Source: Chloroflexota bacterium
GTDB lineage: Bacteria > Chloroflexota > UBA6077 > JACCZL01
Assembly: GCA_020850535.1 (NCBI GenBank)
Contig: JADZEM010000125.1
Location: 1-50,986, forward strand
Direction: 5' to 3'
DNA: 50,986 bases
A program made the position numbers and the translations under genes. Each line of letters starts with the position of its first letter. Position 1 is the stretch's first letter. The notes beneath the pieces are model-generated. The model was not told where the DNA came from and did no database searches. It saw only the letters and a program-made list of their open reading frames with translations. Positions 35,426 through 43,263 of the stretch are shown here, piece after piece.

Positions 35426-35439
35426 CCGCTGCCCCAACT

Positions 35440-35699
35440 GCAAGACGGCCCTCACCCCCCGACCCCCTCCGCTAAGCCCCGACGACGCTGCACGACCCGC
35501 GCAACGTGCAATCGCCCTGGAAGCGTCGGGAGTCGCCTCGACAGTCGGCGTGCGGACGCTCCAGATGGCGTGGAGGGATCCTCGGGGGCGTGTGAGGAAG
35601 ATCCCTCCGCTCCGCTCGTGCCTCGCCGCGGTCGGGATGACGAGTGGGAGAGTGACGCAGGCTCGCTACGGTCCGGATGACGAGTACGCGTGTCCCCCG
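35440..35699. repeat. Intergenic mosaic of dispersed repeats
   Basis: The 274 bp between thpR and the lactonase gene hold three repeat pieces and no gene. First is a GGCCCTCACCCCC fragment (35442-35470). Second is a half-copy of the MITE family ending in GCAATCGCCCTG (35479-35519), lacking its left arm. Third is a second copy of the palindrome inserted in the kinase gene (35572-35643). The clustering suggests a preferred landing site between convergent genes. Confidence 0.7.
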
Positions 35700-36785
35700 T
35701 CAGCCGACGCTCGGGGCGAAGATCGTGCAGACGGCGTTGGTGAACGTCAGTTGCGGTCCGGTCGGCGTCAGCGCGCCGGTGTCCTGGTCGATGCTGAACA
35801 CGACCGCGTTGTCGCTGTCCTGGTGCACGCAGACCAGGAACCGGCCACCCGGCTCGATGTTGAAGTTGCGGGCGACCTGCCCGAGCGTCGGGGCGTGGCC
35901 GGCCAGCGTCATCCGGCCCGTCGCCTGATCGATGGCGAAGATCACGATATCGTCTGACATGGTGCCGGAGCCGCGATTCGACCCGTAGACCCACTTCCCG
36001 CTCGGATGAACGATCACCTGGGCCGTCCACTTCCGGCCGGTCCAGCCGGGCGGCAGGGTCGACTCGGTGTGCAGCTCCTCGAACACGCCGCGCTCGGCGT
36101 CCCAGGCGAGGGCCGTCATCTCGGCGCTCAGCTCGTTGATGACGTAGGCGAACCGGTTGCTCGGGTGGAAGGCGATGTGGCGCGGACCCCGCCCCCGTGC
36201 GAACTGGATGTACGGTGGATCGTTCGGCGTCAGCGTGCCGTTCGCGGTATCCAGGCTGTAGACGTAGGTGCGGTCGAGGCCGAGATCGTTCACCACGACC
36301 CACTTGCCGGACAGGTCGAACGGGCACTGGTGCGCCTTCGCCTGGGTCTGGTCTGGATGGGGACCGGGCACCTCGCCCTCGTGCTTGCGGACGTCGGTCG
36401 GCGCACCCAGGCTGCCGTCCTCGTCGATCGAGACGACACAGACCGCACCGCCCGAGTAGCTGGCCCCGACGACGTACTTCCCGCTCGGATCGACGCTGAT
36501 GTGCGACACGCTGCTGGTGCCCGTCGGCGAGCTGTTCAGTGGCGTCAGTTGCCCTGAGGCAGCATCAACGGCGAACGCCGCGATAGCGTCGCCGTCGACG
36601 GCGGCGTACAGGAACCGCTCGTCAGGGCTGAGCGCGAGCCACCCGCGACCCGGGATGTCGTTGCCACCGATGTCGGTCAGGACGCCAGTCTCGGTGTCGA
36701 GGGTGGCGATGAAGATGCCCCGGCCCCGGCTGCTGCTGCCGAAGTAGGTGACCAGGGGCCGAGCATCAGGCTGTGCGGCTGTCAT
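35700..36785 (-). CDS. Lactonase-family (6-phosphogluconolactonase-like) beta-propeller
   Basis: This 361-residue cytoplasmic protein has the YbhE/Pgl-type seven-bladed propeller fold and no signal peptide. Each blade repeats a pattern such as HISVDPSGKYVVGASY, HIAFHPSNRFAYVINE and VIVHPSGKWVYGSNRG. The family includes 6-phosphogluconolactonase of the pentose phosphate pathway and lactonases of other sugar acids. No zwf or gnd lies nearby, so the substrate is not fixed. GGAG precedes the ATG. It is divergent from the PhyH-like dioxygenase gene, sharing a 192-bp intergenic region with a tandem repeat. Confidence 0.88.
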   Translation of the reverse strand: MTAAQPDARPLVTYFGSSSRGRGIFIATLDTETGVLTDIGGNDIPGRGWLALSPDERFLYAAVDGDAIAAFAVDAASGQLTPLNSSPTGTSSVSHISVDPSGKYVVGASYSGGAVCVVSIDEDGSLGAPTDVRKHEGEVPGPHPDQTQAKAHQCPFDLSGKWVVVNDLGLDRTYVYSLDTANGTLTPNDPPYIQFARGRGPRHIAFHPSNRFAYVINELSAEMTALAWDAERGVFEELHTESTLPPGWTGRKWTAQVIVHPSGKWVYGSNRGSGTMSDDIVIFAIDQATGRMTLAGHAPTLGQVARNFNIEPGGRFLVCVHQDSDNAVVFSIDQDTGALTPTGPQLTFTNAVCTIFAPSVG

Positions 36786-36888
36786 GGCTGCTCCTTGGCG
36801 AGTGGCTGGCGGCCCGAGCAGGCGGAGAACGCCAGCGCCAGCCCGTCACGGAACGATATACCGGGCGGCGCCGCGCGGCAATCGCCTA

Positions 36889-36918
36889 TCATCCGAGCCT
36901 GTCTCATCCGAGCCTGTC
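36889..36918. repeat. Tandem 15-bp repeat in a divergent promoter region
   Basis: TCATCCGAGCCTGTC occurs twice head to tail with no spacer (36889-36903, 36904-36918), 60 bp before the PhyH-like gene and about 100 bp from the lactonase start. A related TCATCGAGCCTGTC occurs at about 39377-39390 upstream of the cupredoxin gene. It may be a regulator site or a small dispersed repeat. Confidence 0.5.
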
Positions 36919-36977
36919 GTGCACGGTGCAATCTGGCGTCTGCGCGGCGACCGTTCTGGAGAGGGAGGGAAGATCCC

Positions 36978-37955
36978 ATGGCGGTACTGACCGCGATCAA
37001 GAAGCGAGCGCTTCGGTACGCTCGCGCAGCCGGAGTGCCGGGCACGCTGACACCGGAAGCGATCTTCCAGGACGGCAATGAGAAGGAACGGACGGCCTTC
37101 TTCAACGCGGCCATCGCGAAGAATCGGGCCGGCTACGATGCGCGCGTCCGCCTGAAGGATGAGCTGGCCGGCGTAGCAGCGGCCCATCCGGACGTGGCCC
37201 AGGGCGGGCTGCACCTGCCGGAGATCCCCTACGAGAAGGGGATCATGGCCGCCCGGCCGGAGGGCTTCGCGCTGCTCGACGAGGCCATCGCCGAGGCCCG
37301 GCAGGCGTTCGCCGCCTACACCCCGGGCACGGCCCACTCGAAGCGTGAGAAGGACAGCCTGGAGGGCGTCGCGCGGCCGGACCGCTCATACGAGTCCGCG
37401 ATCAACCGGCTGGCGATGCATCCCGAAGTGCTGCGGGTCATCTCCAACTACATGGGGATGCTGCCGCTGCTCTACCGGATCAACATCCTCTACTCGCCCA
37501 ACAACCAGACCATTGAGGCGTCGTCCCAGTTCTACCACCTCGACCCCGAAGACGTGATCATGGCGAAGATCTTCATCTTCGTGGAGGACGTAGACGAGGA
37601 CACCGGGCCGACCACCGCCCTGCCGGCCGACCGCTCGGGGCTGGTCCGCGGCGCCATCACCTACCGTAAGGGGCGCGTGCCCGACGACGTCGTCGAGCGG
37701 TACGGCGGAAAGGAACACATCGTGCAGTGTACCGGTGAGGCCGGCACGATGGCGTTCCTCGACACCTGCCGGTGCTTCCATATGGGAAGCCGCGAGGCCG
37801 GCAAGCCGCGCTTCGCCATCATGATCCAGTACCAGTCGCCGTACGCCGCGAGCTTCCCGCTCGAGGGACCACTCGGGACTATGCCGATTGGCGGCAGGGC
37901 GATCCCGCCTGAGCCGTCAGAGCTTCAGGAGTACTTGCTCGGGCTGAAGCGCTAG
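36978..37955 (+). CDS. Phytanoyl-CoA dioxygenase (PhyH)-like Fe(II)/2-oxoglutarate oxygenase
   Basis: This 325-residue protein has a double-stranded beta-helix oxygenase core. The facial triad is visible as YHLD (His187, Asp189) and CFHMGS (His268), with Arg278 in KPRFAIMIQY as the likely 2-oxoglutarate ligand. An N-terminal helical region of about 150 residues is longer than in the smallest members. Such enzymes hydroxylate varied small molecules; the substrate is unknown. A strong GGAGGGAGGGA (36959-36969) precedes the ATG at 36978, so longer in-frame readings were rejected. Confidence 0.75.
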   Translation: MAVLTAIKKRALRYARAAGVPGTLTPEAIFQDGNEKERTAFFNAAIAKNRAGYDARVRLKDELAGVAAAHPDVAQGGLHLPEIPYEKGIMAARPEGFALLDEAIAEARQAFAAYTPGTAHSKREKDSLEGVARPDRSYESAINRLAMHPEVLRVISNYMGMLPLLYRINILYSPNNQTIEASSQFYHLDPEDVIMAKIFIFVEDVDEDTGPTTALPADRSGLVRGAITYRKGRVPDDVVERYGGKEHIVQCTGEAGTMAFLDTCRCFHMGSREAGKPRFAIMIQYQSPYAASFPLEGPLGTMPIGGRAIPPEPSELQEYLLGLKR

Positions 37956-37986
37956 CGCGGGGCCCGGATCGGGGTGTACGGCCCGC

Positions 37987-38041
37987 TATAATGCTGACGG
38001 AGGGGCCACCGTAGGCAGCCAGAATTGGCGACGGTGGTCCC
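37987..38041 (+). promoter_or_regulatory. -10 element and structured leader of the FAD oxidoreductase gene
   Basis: A perfect TATAAT sits at 37987-37992. A stem 38002-38012/38031-38041 (GGGGCCACCGT with ACGGTGGTCCC, one G-U pair) has an 18-nt loop and lies in the expected 5' UTR, about 40 bp before the start codon. It has no T tail. It could be a leader hairpin affecting translation or an operator palindrome. Confidence 0.5.
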
Positions 38042-38079
38042 GTCCCATGTGTGCCGCTCAGCGGTTCCGGAGGGGGCAA

Positions 38080-39297
38080 GTGGCGGAGAGACCGAAGCGG
38101 TTCGTCATCGTCGGCAACGGCGTGGCGGGCACGACCTGCGCCGAGACCCTACGCAAGAACGACGCAGACTGCGAGATCATCCTGCTCGGCGATGAGCGGT
38201 GGCCGCTGTACAACCGCGTGGCGCTGCCACCCTACATCAAGGGAAAAGCCACCCGGCAAAAGGTCTTTCTGCGGACCGTCGAGCAGCACGTGCAGCGCGG
38301 GATCGACCTGCGCCTTGAGACTCGCGTCGCCAAGGTCAACGCCGACGAGCAGACGGTCCTCCTCACGGATGGCAAGGAGCTCCCGTACGATGCGCTCCTG
38401 GTGGCGACCGGTGGGCGGCCGAACCACCTGCGGGCGCCCGGCGCTGAGGGCGCAAAAAACGTCTTCAACTTCCAGTACTTCGACGACGCCGAGGCGATCC
38501 TCGACGCGATGAGTCGCTCGAAGTCGGCGGCCGTCACGGGCGGCAGCTACATCGCCTACGAGCTGGCTGAGGGGTTCCGCGAGGCCGGCCTGGAGGTCTT
38601 CTGGCTGCACCGTGGGCCGCACTTCCTGCGTCGCATCCTCGATCCTGAGGGCGGCGCGCTGGTGGACGACATCGCGAAGGATCACGGCGTCACGATGGTC
38701 TACAACTCGACCATCGAATCGTGCGAGCGCGACAACGGCCTGGTGAAGGCCATCACCGACTCGAATGGGCAGCGGTTCGGCGTGGACATGATCGGGGCAG
38801 GCCTCGGCGTGCGCCTGAACGTCGAGCTGTTCAATGACCTGCCGGCCGGGATTCGCAGCGGCGTCGTCACCAACGAGTATTTGGAGACCGGCGTCCCGAA
38901 CGTCTACGCGGCCGGGGACATCGCCGAATTCTTCGACGTGACCATCGACCAGCACAACATCCTGGGGACCTGGGGCAACTCCATCGGGCATGGCAAGGCG
39001 GCGGCCCTGAACATGCTGGGGCAACGGACCGTCTACGAAGACATCCCGATGTACTCCAGCACGCTGTTCAACTCGTACATCCGCGTCATCGGACTGACGC
39101 CCGACAGCGGGGCGAACCTCGAATCGTTCGAGCACCTGAACGCCCAGAGTCGCAGCTACCAGCGTCTCTTCTTCCTGGAAGGGCGGTGCGTGGGCGCGGT
39201 GCTGATCGGCGACATGCGGTTCCGCCAGCGGATTTTCGCGGCGATCAGGAGCCGCGAGGTCATCGCTCCGGACGACCGACGACAGCTGCTGGCGTAG
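38080..39297 (+). CDS. NAD(P)/FAD-dependent oxidoreductase
   Basis: This 405-residue flavoprotein belongs to the pyridine nucleotide-disulphide oxidoreductase type-II group. The FAD-binding VIVGNGVAGTTCAE opens the protein. RVALPPYIKG follows, then LLVATGGRP, a second dinucleotide region (AAVTGGSYIAYELAEGF) and the FAD ribityl motif VYAAGDIAEF. It resembles NirB N-terminal and rubredoxin/ferredoxin reductase-like enzymes but carries no extra cluster domain and no redox CxxC. The electron partner is unknown. The GTG start at 38080 has GGAGGGGG a few bases upstream; an 11-codon longer form was rejected. Confidence 0.88.
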   Translation: MAERPKRFVIVGNGVAGTTCAETLRKNDADCEIILLGDERWPLYNRVALPPYIKGKATRQKVFLRTVEQHVQRGIDLRLETRVAKVNADEQTVLLTDGKELPYDALLVATGGRPNHLRAPGAEGAKNVFNFQYFDDAEAILDAMSRSKSAAVTGGSYIAYELAEGFREAGLEVFWLHRGPHFLRRILDPEGGALVDDIAKDHGVTMVYNSTIESCERDNGLVKAITDSNGQRFGVDMIGAGLGVRLNVELFNDLPAGIRSGVVTNEYLETGVPNVYAAGDIAEFFDVTIDQHNILGTWGNSIGHGKAAALNMLGQRTVYEDIPMYSSTLFNSYIRVIGLTPDSGANLESFEHLNAQSRSYQRLFFLEGRCVGAVLIGDMRFRQRIFAAIRSREVIAPDDRRQLLA

Positions 39298-39427
39298 CTG
39301 GAGCCGTCCAGACCAGGAGGACGGCGAATCCTCAGATTCGTGTGATCCGACCTCGATCCGCTGGCGTACCCCTCTCATCGAGCCTGTCGCATTGGGCGGC
39401 AGGTCAGGAGACAGGGGGTTTCCAACG

Positions 39428-41098
39428 ATGCACCACACACCACGCCTTCGGGTCACCGGTCTGTTCCGCGCGTGGAGTCTCGACCGCCGCGCCATGCTGC
39501 GGCTGGCCGCCGCTGGCGCGCTCGCCGTATCCGTCTCGTCGGCCTCATGGGGCTGGGCGCTCGCCAACCCGGCCGCCCCGACGACCACCTCCAACGTCGT
39601 CCGCTTCGCCGGGTCGGGCGCACACGGCGTCCATGCGCCTGCCGCGTTCTACGGCATGACCGACGCTCCGGCCGCTGGCCTGCGCGTCACCCTGAACAAC
39701 CTGTTTGCCGAGCATGTGTACCTCGCGGCACGGGCCACCAGCGGGGCCATCGGCAACCGCCCGGCCGAGTTCGAGGCGGCCGCGGCAGCACTCGACGCCA
39801 ACTCGGTCGACATCTCGAAGGCCATCGGACTGGCGTATGGCCCGGACGCTGAGGCCGCCTTCCTGCCGCTCTGGCGAGCGCACATCGGCATGGTGGTCGA
39901 GTACACCCAGGGCAAGGCCACGAAGGACGAGGCGAAGCAGCAGAAGGCCGTCAACGACCTCGTCCAGTACACCCAGGATTTCGGCGCGTTCCTGAGCAGC
40001 GCCAACGAGAACCTGCCGAAGGACACCGTGGCGATGCTCGTCAAGGATCACGTCCTGACCCTGAAGGACGTCATCGACGCGCAGGCCGAGGGCAACCAGG
40101 ACAAGGTCTACGAGACGCTGCGCACGGCGATGGCGCACATGCAGATGGTGGCCGACCCGGTCGCGGACGCCACGGCGAAGAAGTTCCCTGACAAGTTCGG
40201 GGGTCAGGCCATCACGCCGGCCTCGAGCCTGCGGGTGACCCTCAACTACCTGCTGGCCGAGCACGTGTTCCTGGCGGCAAGCGCCACCGGCGGCGCACTC
40301 GGAAACCGCGAGGCCCAGTTCAAGGCAGCGGCGGCCCAACTGGACGCCAACTCCGTCGATCTCTCGAAGGCGATTGGCTCGGCGTACGGCCCGGAGGCCG
40401 AGGCCGCGTTCCTGCCCCTGTGGCGCTCGCACATCGGCATGGTGGTCGACTACACCGTGGGCAAGGCCACGAAGGACGACGCGAAGCAGACGAAGGCCGT
40501 CAACGACCTCGTGGGCTACACGGCCGACTTCGGGGCGTTCCTGAGCAGCGCCAACGAAAACCTGCCGAAGGATGCTGTGGCCGGGCTGGTCAAGGATCAT
40601 GTGCTGACGCTCAAGGACGTCATCGACGCCCAGGCGGCCGGCGACGCGAAGGCGCAGTTCACGGCGATTCGGATGGCCGGCCATCACATGAGCATGATCG
40701 CCGACCCACTGGCTGAGGCCACGGCAGTCAAATTCCCCGACACGTTCAACAGCATGGCCTCCGAGCCGATGCCGGCGAACTCCGGCCATATGATGCCGGC
40801 CGGCCAGTCGATGACGACCGCGCCGATGGGCGCGTCCATGCAGCAGCCGGGGCAGGCGGCGGACATCAAGCAGTTCGCCTTCGCGCCGAAGCAGCTGGAG
40901 GTGCCGGTCGGGACGACCGTCACCTGGACGAACCAGGATGCCATCCAGCACAGCGTCACGGCGTCGGACGGTTCGTTTGACTCGGGCCTGTTCACCCAGG
41001 GTGGCACGTACGCCCACACCTTCGACGCGCCGGGCGCCTACACCTACGTCTGCTCGCGGCACGGCTCGATGATGGGTACAGTGGTCGTGACAGGCTGA
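39428..41098 (+). CDS. Exported protein with two tandem helical domains and a C-terminal cupredoxin
   Basis: This is a 556-residue Tat-type precursor (DRRAMLRLAAAGALAVS). Two homologous all-alpha units start at residues 85 and 268, a period of 183 residues, each beginning LRVTLN-LxAEH and containing NENLPKD and LTLKDVIDAQA. Their conserved His/Met/Glu residues could bind metal. A Met-rich linker (about 430-478) leads to a plastocyanin-like domain (479-556) with type-1 copper ligands His508 and C-x2-H-x2-M (Cys542, His545, Met548). It probably acts outside the membrane in copper handling or electron transfer. An anti-sigma/ECF sigma pair follows and may control it. I cannot name the helical family. 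Confidence 0.82.
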   Translation: MHHTPRLRVTGLFRAWSLDRRAMLRLAAAGALAVSVSSASWGWALANPAAPTTTSNVVRFAGSGAHGVHAPAAFYGMTDAPAAGLRVTLNNLFAEHVYLAARATSGAIGNRPAEFEAAAAALDANSVDISKAIGLAYGPDAEAAFLPLWRAHIGMVVEYTQGKATKDEAKQQKAVNDLVQYTQDFGAFLSSANENLPKDTVAMLVKDHVLTLKDVIDAQAEGNQDKVYETLRTAMAHMQMVADPVADATAKKFPDKFGGQAITPASSLRVTLNYLLAEHVFLAASATGGALGNREAQFKAAAAQLDANSVDLSKAIGSAYGPEAEAAFLPLWRSHIGMVVDYTVGKATKDDAKQTKAVNDLVGYTADFGAFLSSANENLPKDAVAGLVKDHVLTLKDVIDAQAAGDAKAQFTAIRMAGHHMSMIADPLAEATAVKFPDTFNSMASEPMPANSGHMMPAGQSMTTAPMGASMQQPGQAADIKQFAFAPKQLEVPVGTTVTWTNQDAIQHSVTASDGSFDSGLFTQGGTYAHTFDAPGAYTYVCSRHGSMMGTVVVTG

Positions 41099-41131
41099 TG
41101 CGGATCGTCGGGGGTACATCGCGCTGACAGG

Positions 41132-41159
41132 CCTGCCTCGCTCGGGGGAGCGAGGCAGG
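41132..41159 (+). terminator. Terminator-like hairpin after the cupredoxin gene
   Basis: CCTGCCTCGCTC/GAGCGAGGCAGG is a perfect 12-bp stem with a GGGG loop, 33 bp after the stop codon. There is no T run, so it may stop transcription weakly or protect the 3' end. Confidence 0.6.
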
Positions 41160-41330
41160 TCGGCCGCTCGCGCCCGAACCCCCCGGACGTGAGCGGCAGC
41201 ACGGACTCCGGCGCTCATCGCCCCGCGATGCCAGATCCCCAGGGTGTTCCCTCCCTCGCCCTGGCCCGCGCGGGTCGGCAGCGGTGTGATGAGCGCAGGG
41301 AGTCCGTGTTGCCATCTCGGGGGCGGTGCG

Positions 41331-41438
41331 CAGGGCGATTGCATGTTCGCTGGTGTTCCCGAAGCGCGACGAGGCGCGCAGTCGGGGCTTGAAAGCCCCG
41401 ACGCGGCGGCACAACGACATCAACATGCAATCGCCCTG
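41331..41438. mobile_element. Intact 108-bp MITE with target duplication
   Basis: The element has perfect 17-bp terminal inverted repeats, CAGGGCGATTGCATGTT (41331-41347) and its complement (41422-41438). Its centre is the palindrome GGGGCTTGAAAGCCCC. It is flanked immediately on both sides by the direct repeat GGGCGGTGCG (41321-41330 and 41439-41448), a 10-bp target site duplication. It has no coding capacity, so a transposase elsewhere must have moved it. It ends 70 bp before the anti-sigma gene. Partial relatives lie at 1-205, 35479-35519 and 43083-43128. Confidence 0.88.
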
Positions 41439-41508
41439 GGGCGGTGCGGATGTCCGAAGCGAGCGTCCGCGACGATGGTGTAGCATCAGGTGGGGCGGGA
41501 GCGGGATC

Positions 41509-42243
41509 GTGGAGCGCAGCACCGACACGCGAATCTACGGACAGCCGGCGGCGGATCACACATCGGACGCCGAGAGTCTGGCTGGCCTGTATGCGTTCGG
41601 GGCGCTGGACGGGGCCGATCTCGCGCGCTTTGAACGGCACCTGGACGGCTGCGGGCGCTGCGCCGAGGTCGTCGACGGCGATCTGGAGATCGTCTCTGCC
41701 CTCAGCCTGACCGCGCCCGCGGTCGAGGCGTCGGACGGATTCAAGGAGCGGCTGCTGGCCCGCGCGGCTGAGGAGCTGGCCGCCGAAGCGCACGACGATG
41801 CGGTCGCACGCGTGCCCTTTCGGGGCCGCCGCGCCGAGACCGCGCGTCTGGCGTGGCTGCTGCCACTCGCAGCCATCCTGCTGGCATTGCTGGCTGGAGC
41901 GGCGGTGCTGAGTCGGCAGATCGCGGCAGTGCAGCCGGTCGCCACCGTTGCGCTGGAGAACCACGCAACTGGCGGCCAGGCGAACGTGCTGGTGCGGCCA
42001 GATGGCGAGGGCGTCATTCAGCTGGCCGGCTTCGAGAACCTGAGCGACGGGCGGGTCTATCAGGCCTGGGTGATTCGGCCGAACGCGCAGCCGGTGGCGG
42101 TCGGGTCCAGCAGCAGCGGCAACGGGGCGCTGGTGCTCGGGCGCGAGGTGCGCGGCACGCGCGTGGCCGTGACGCTCGAACCGGGGCCGGGTGCGACGGT
42201 CCCCTCGGTGCGACCGTTCGTCATCGGGGACGTGCCGCTGTGA
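41509..42243 (+). CDS. Zinc-finger anti-sigma factor (RskA-like)
   Basis: This 244-residue single-pass membrane protein binds and silences an ECF sigma factor. The N-terminal anti-sigma domain has the HxxxCxxC zinc motif at His44, Cys48 and Cys51 (HLDGCGRC). One membrane helix lies at about residues 115-137. The outer domain contains GRVYQAWVIRPNAQPV, typical of the anti-sigma-K factor RskA C-terminus. GTG at 41509 was chosen because it starts the conserved region; the long upstream frame runs into the MITE. The gene precedes its sigma partner, the reverse of the usual order, and the MITE insertion lies in its promoter region. Confidence 0.88.
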   Translation: MERSTDTRIYGQPAADHTSDAESLAGLYAFGALDGADLARFERHLDGCGRCAEVVDGDLEIVSALSLTAPAVEASDGFKERLLARAAEELAAEAHDDAVARVPFRGRRAETARLAWLLPLAAILLALLAGAAVLSRQIAAVQPVATVALENHATGGQANVLVRPDGEGVIQLAGFENLSDGRVYQAWVIRPNAQPVAVGSSSSGNGALVLGREVRGTRVAVTLEPGPGATVPSVRPFVIGDVPL

Positions 42244-42312
42244 TCGAGCCGTGTGAGCAGACGGCGCGCACGACTCACCGGACAGGGTCAGGATGCCACG
42301 CCGCCGGCACGG

Positions 42313-42876
42313 ATGCCGGATCGCCAGAGGATCGGAACGCCGGTGACGACCATTCCCGCAACTGAGCAGCCAGGGACGGAGCTCGGGACGCTGGAGGCGG
42401 TGTACGAGGAGTACCATCGCCAGGCGCTCGGCATCGCCGTGCGCGTGCTCGGCAATGTAGCCGAGGCCGAAGAGGTCGTGCAGGAGGCGTTCCTGGCCGT
42501 CTGGCGGATGCGTCACACTTTCGACGCGACGCGCGGCTCAGCGAAAACCTGGGTGCTGACCCTGGTGAGGAACCGCGCCATCGACGTGGTCCGGGCGCGG
42601 CAGCGGCGGCCGGTCCAGCCACTCGACGAGCGCGTGGATCCACCCGACTCGACGGACGTGCCGCTGCAGGCCGCGTTGAACGTCGATGCCGAGCGCGTGG
42701 CGGAAGCGTTGCACCGGCTGCCGCCCGAGCAGCGCGTGGTGATCGAGCTGGCCTACAGCTCGGGCCTGAGCCACACCGAGATCGCCGCGAAGCTGAGCCT
42801 GCCGATGGGGACCGTCAAGGGCCGGATCAGGCTGGGGCTGGACCGGCTGCGGATGGCGCTCGGGGTTCCTCGGTAG
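42313..42876 (+). CDS. ECF-type RNA polymerase sigma factor
   Basis: This is about 187 residues with region 2 (VYEEYHRQALGIAVRVLG, EEVVQEAFLAVWRMR) and region 4 (LPPEQRVVIELAYSSGLSHTEIAAKLSLPMGTVKGRIRLGLDRLR), joined by a short linker. It lacks region 3, which is normal for ECF factors of the SigK/RpoE kind. ATG 42313 was chosen; GTG 42253 (20 codons earlier) and GTG 42343 (10 later, with AGAGGA upstream) are alternatives. It lies just after the anti-sigma gene. Likely targets are envelope or copper-stress genes such as the cupredoxin gene upstream, an inference from position. Confidence 0.92.
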   Translation: MPDRQRIGTPVTTIPATEQPGTELGTLEAVYEEYHRQALGIAVRVLGNVAEAEEVVQEAFLAVWRMRHTFDATRGSAKTWVLTLVRNRAIDVVRARQRRPVQPLDERVDPPDSTDVPLQAALNVDAERVAEALHRLPPEQRVVIELAYSSGLSHTEIAAKLSLPMGTVKGRIRLGLDRLRMALGVPR

Positions 42877-43140
42877 CGCCTGCGCCCCTCACCCGCGCCC
42901 GGTCATCGTCCGTCAGGTTGGAGGCCATCACCCCCAGCCCAGTCAGGCCACCGGGCCTGTGCGCGGGAGAGGGGGAGTCCATCTGAGGCCTGTGTATCTC
43001 CCCTCTCCGCATCGGAGAGAGGCCGGGGTGAGGGCCTCCAGCGTGTCGGACGAAATACGCGGCTATTTCGTCAGTCTTCAAGAAGCCCCGACACGGCCGC
43101 TGGTGCCGTTCATCATACAATCGCCCTGCGCGTCCTTCTG
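42877..43140. repeat. Intergenic palindromic repeats between converging genes
   Basis: No gene is visible in the 387 bp between the sigma factor gene and the DUF350-like gene. An inverted pair, GCCCCTCACCC (about 42885) and GGGGTGAGGGCC (about 43024), frames a stretch with CCCTCTCCG-type sub-repeats. A small hairpin GACGAAATA/TATTTCGTC follows (about 43048-43071). A half-copy of the MITE family ends at 43128 with CAATCGCCCTG. This combination resembles the mosaic at 35440-35699. Confidence 0.6.
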
Positions 43141-43148
43141 ATGAAGAA

Positions 43149-43180
43149 ACGGGAGACGGGCCCCGCGCTACGTCTCCCGT
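43149..43180 (-). terminator. Terminator of the minus-strand envelope gene cluster
   Basis: The perfect 10-bp stem ACGGGAGACG/CGTCTCCCGT has a 12-nt loop and, on the minus strand, is followed by TTTCTTC. It lies 84 bp beyond the DUF350-like stop codon. Confidence 0.75.
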
Positions 43181-43263
43181 GCGTCACCAGGAGCGTGTTG
43201 TGGACGGAGCTGCCTGCGGCGAGAGCGCAGTCGGCTCCGACGCAGGGCGTACGGTTGTGCTTC

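Noticed and set aside
36795-36977. Longer N-terminus for the PhyH-like protein
   Set aside because: The strong GGAGGGAGGGA directly before ATG 36978 and loss of any recognisable sequence upstream favour the shorter start.
42877-43263. Small gene between the sigma factor gene and the DUF350-like gene
   Set aside because: The frames coincide with palindromic repeats and lack start signals or coherent protein sequence.
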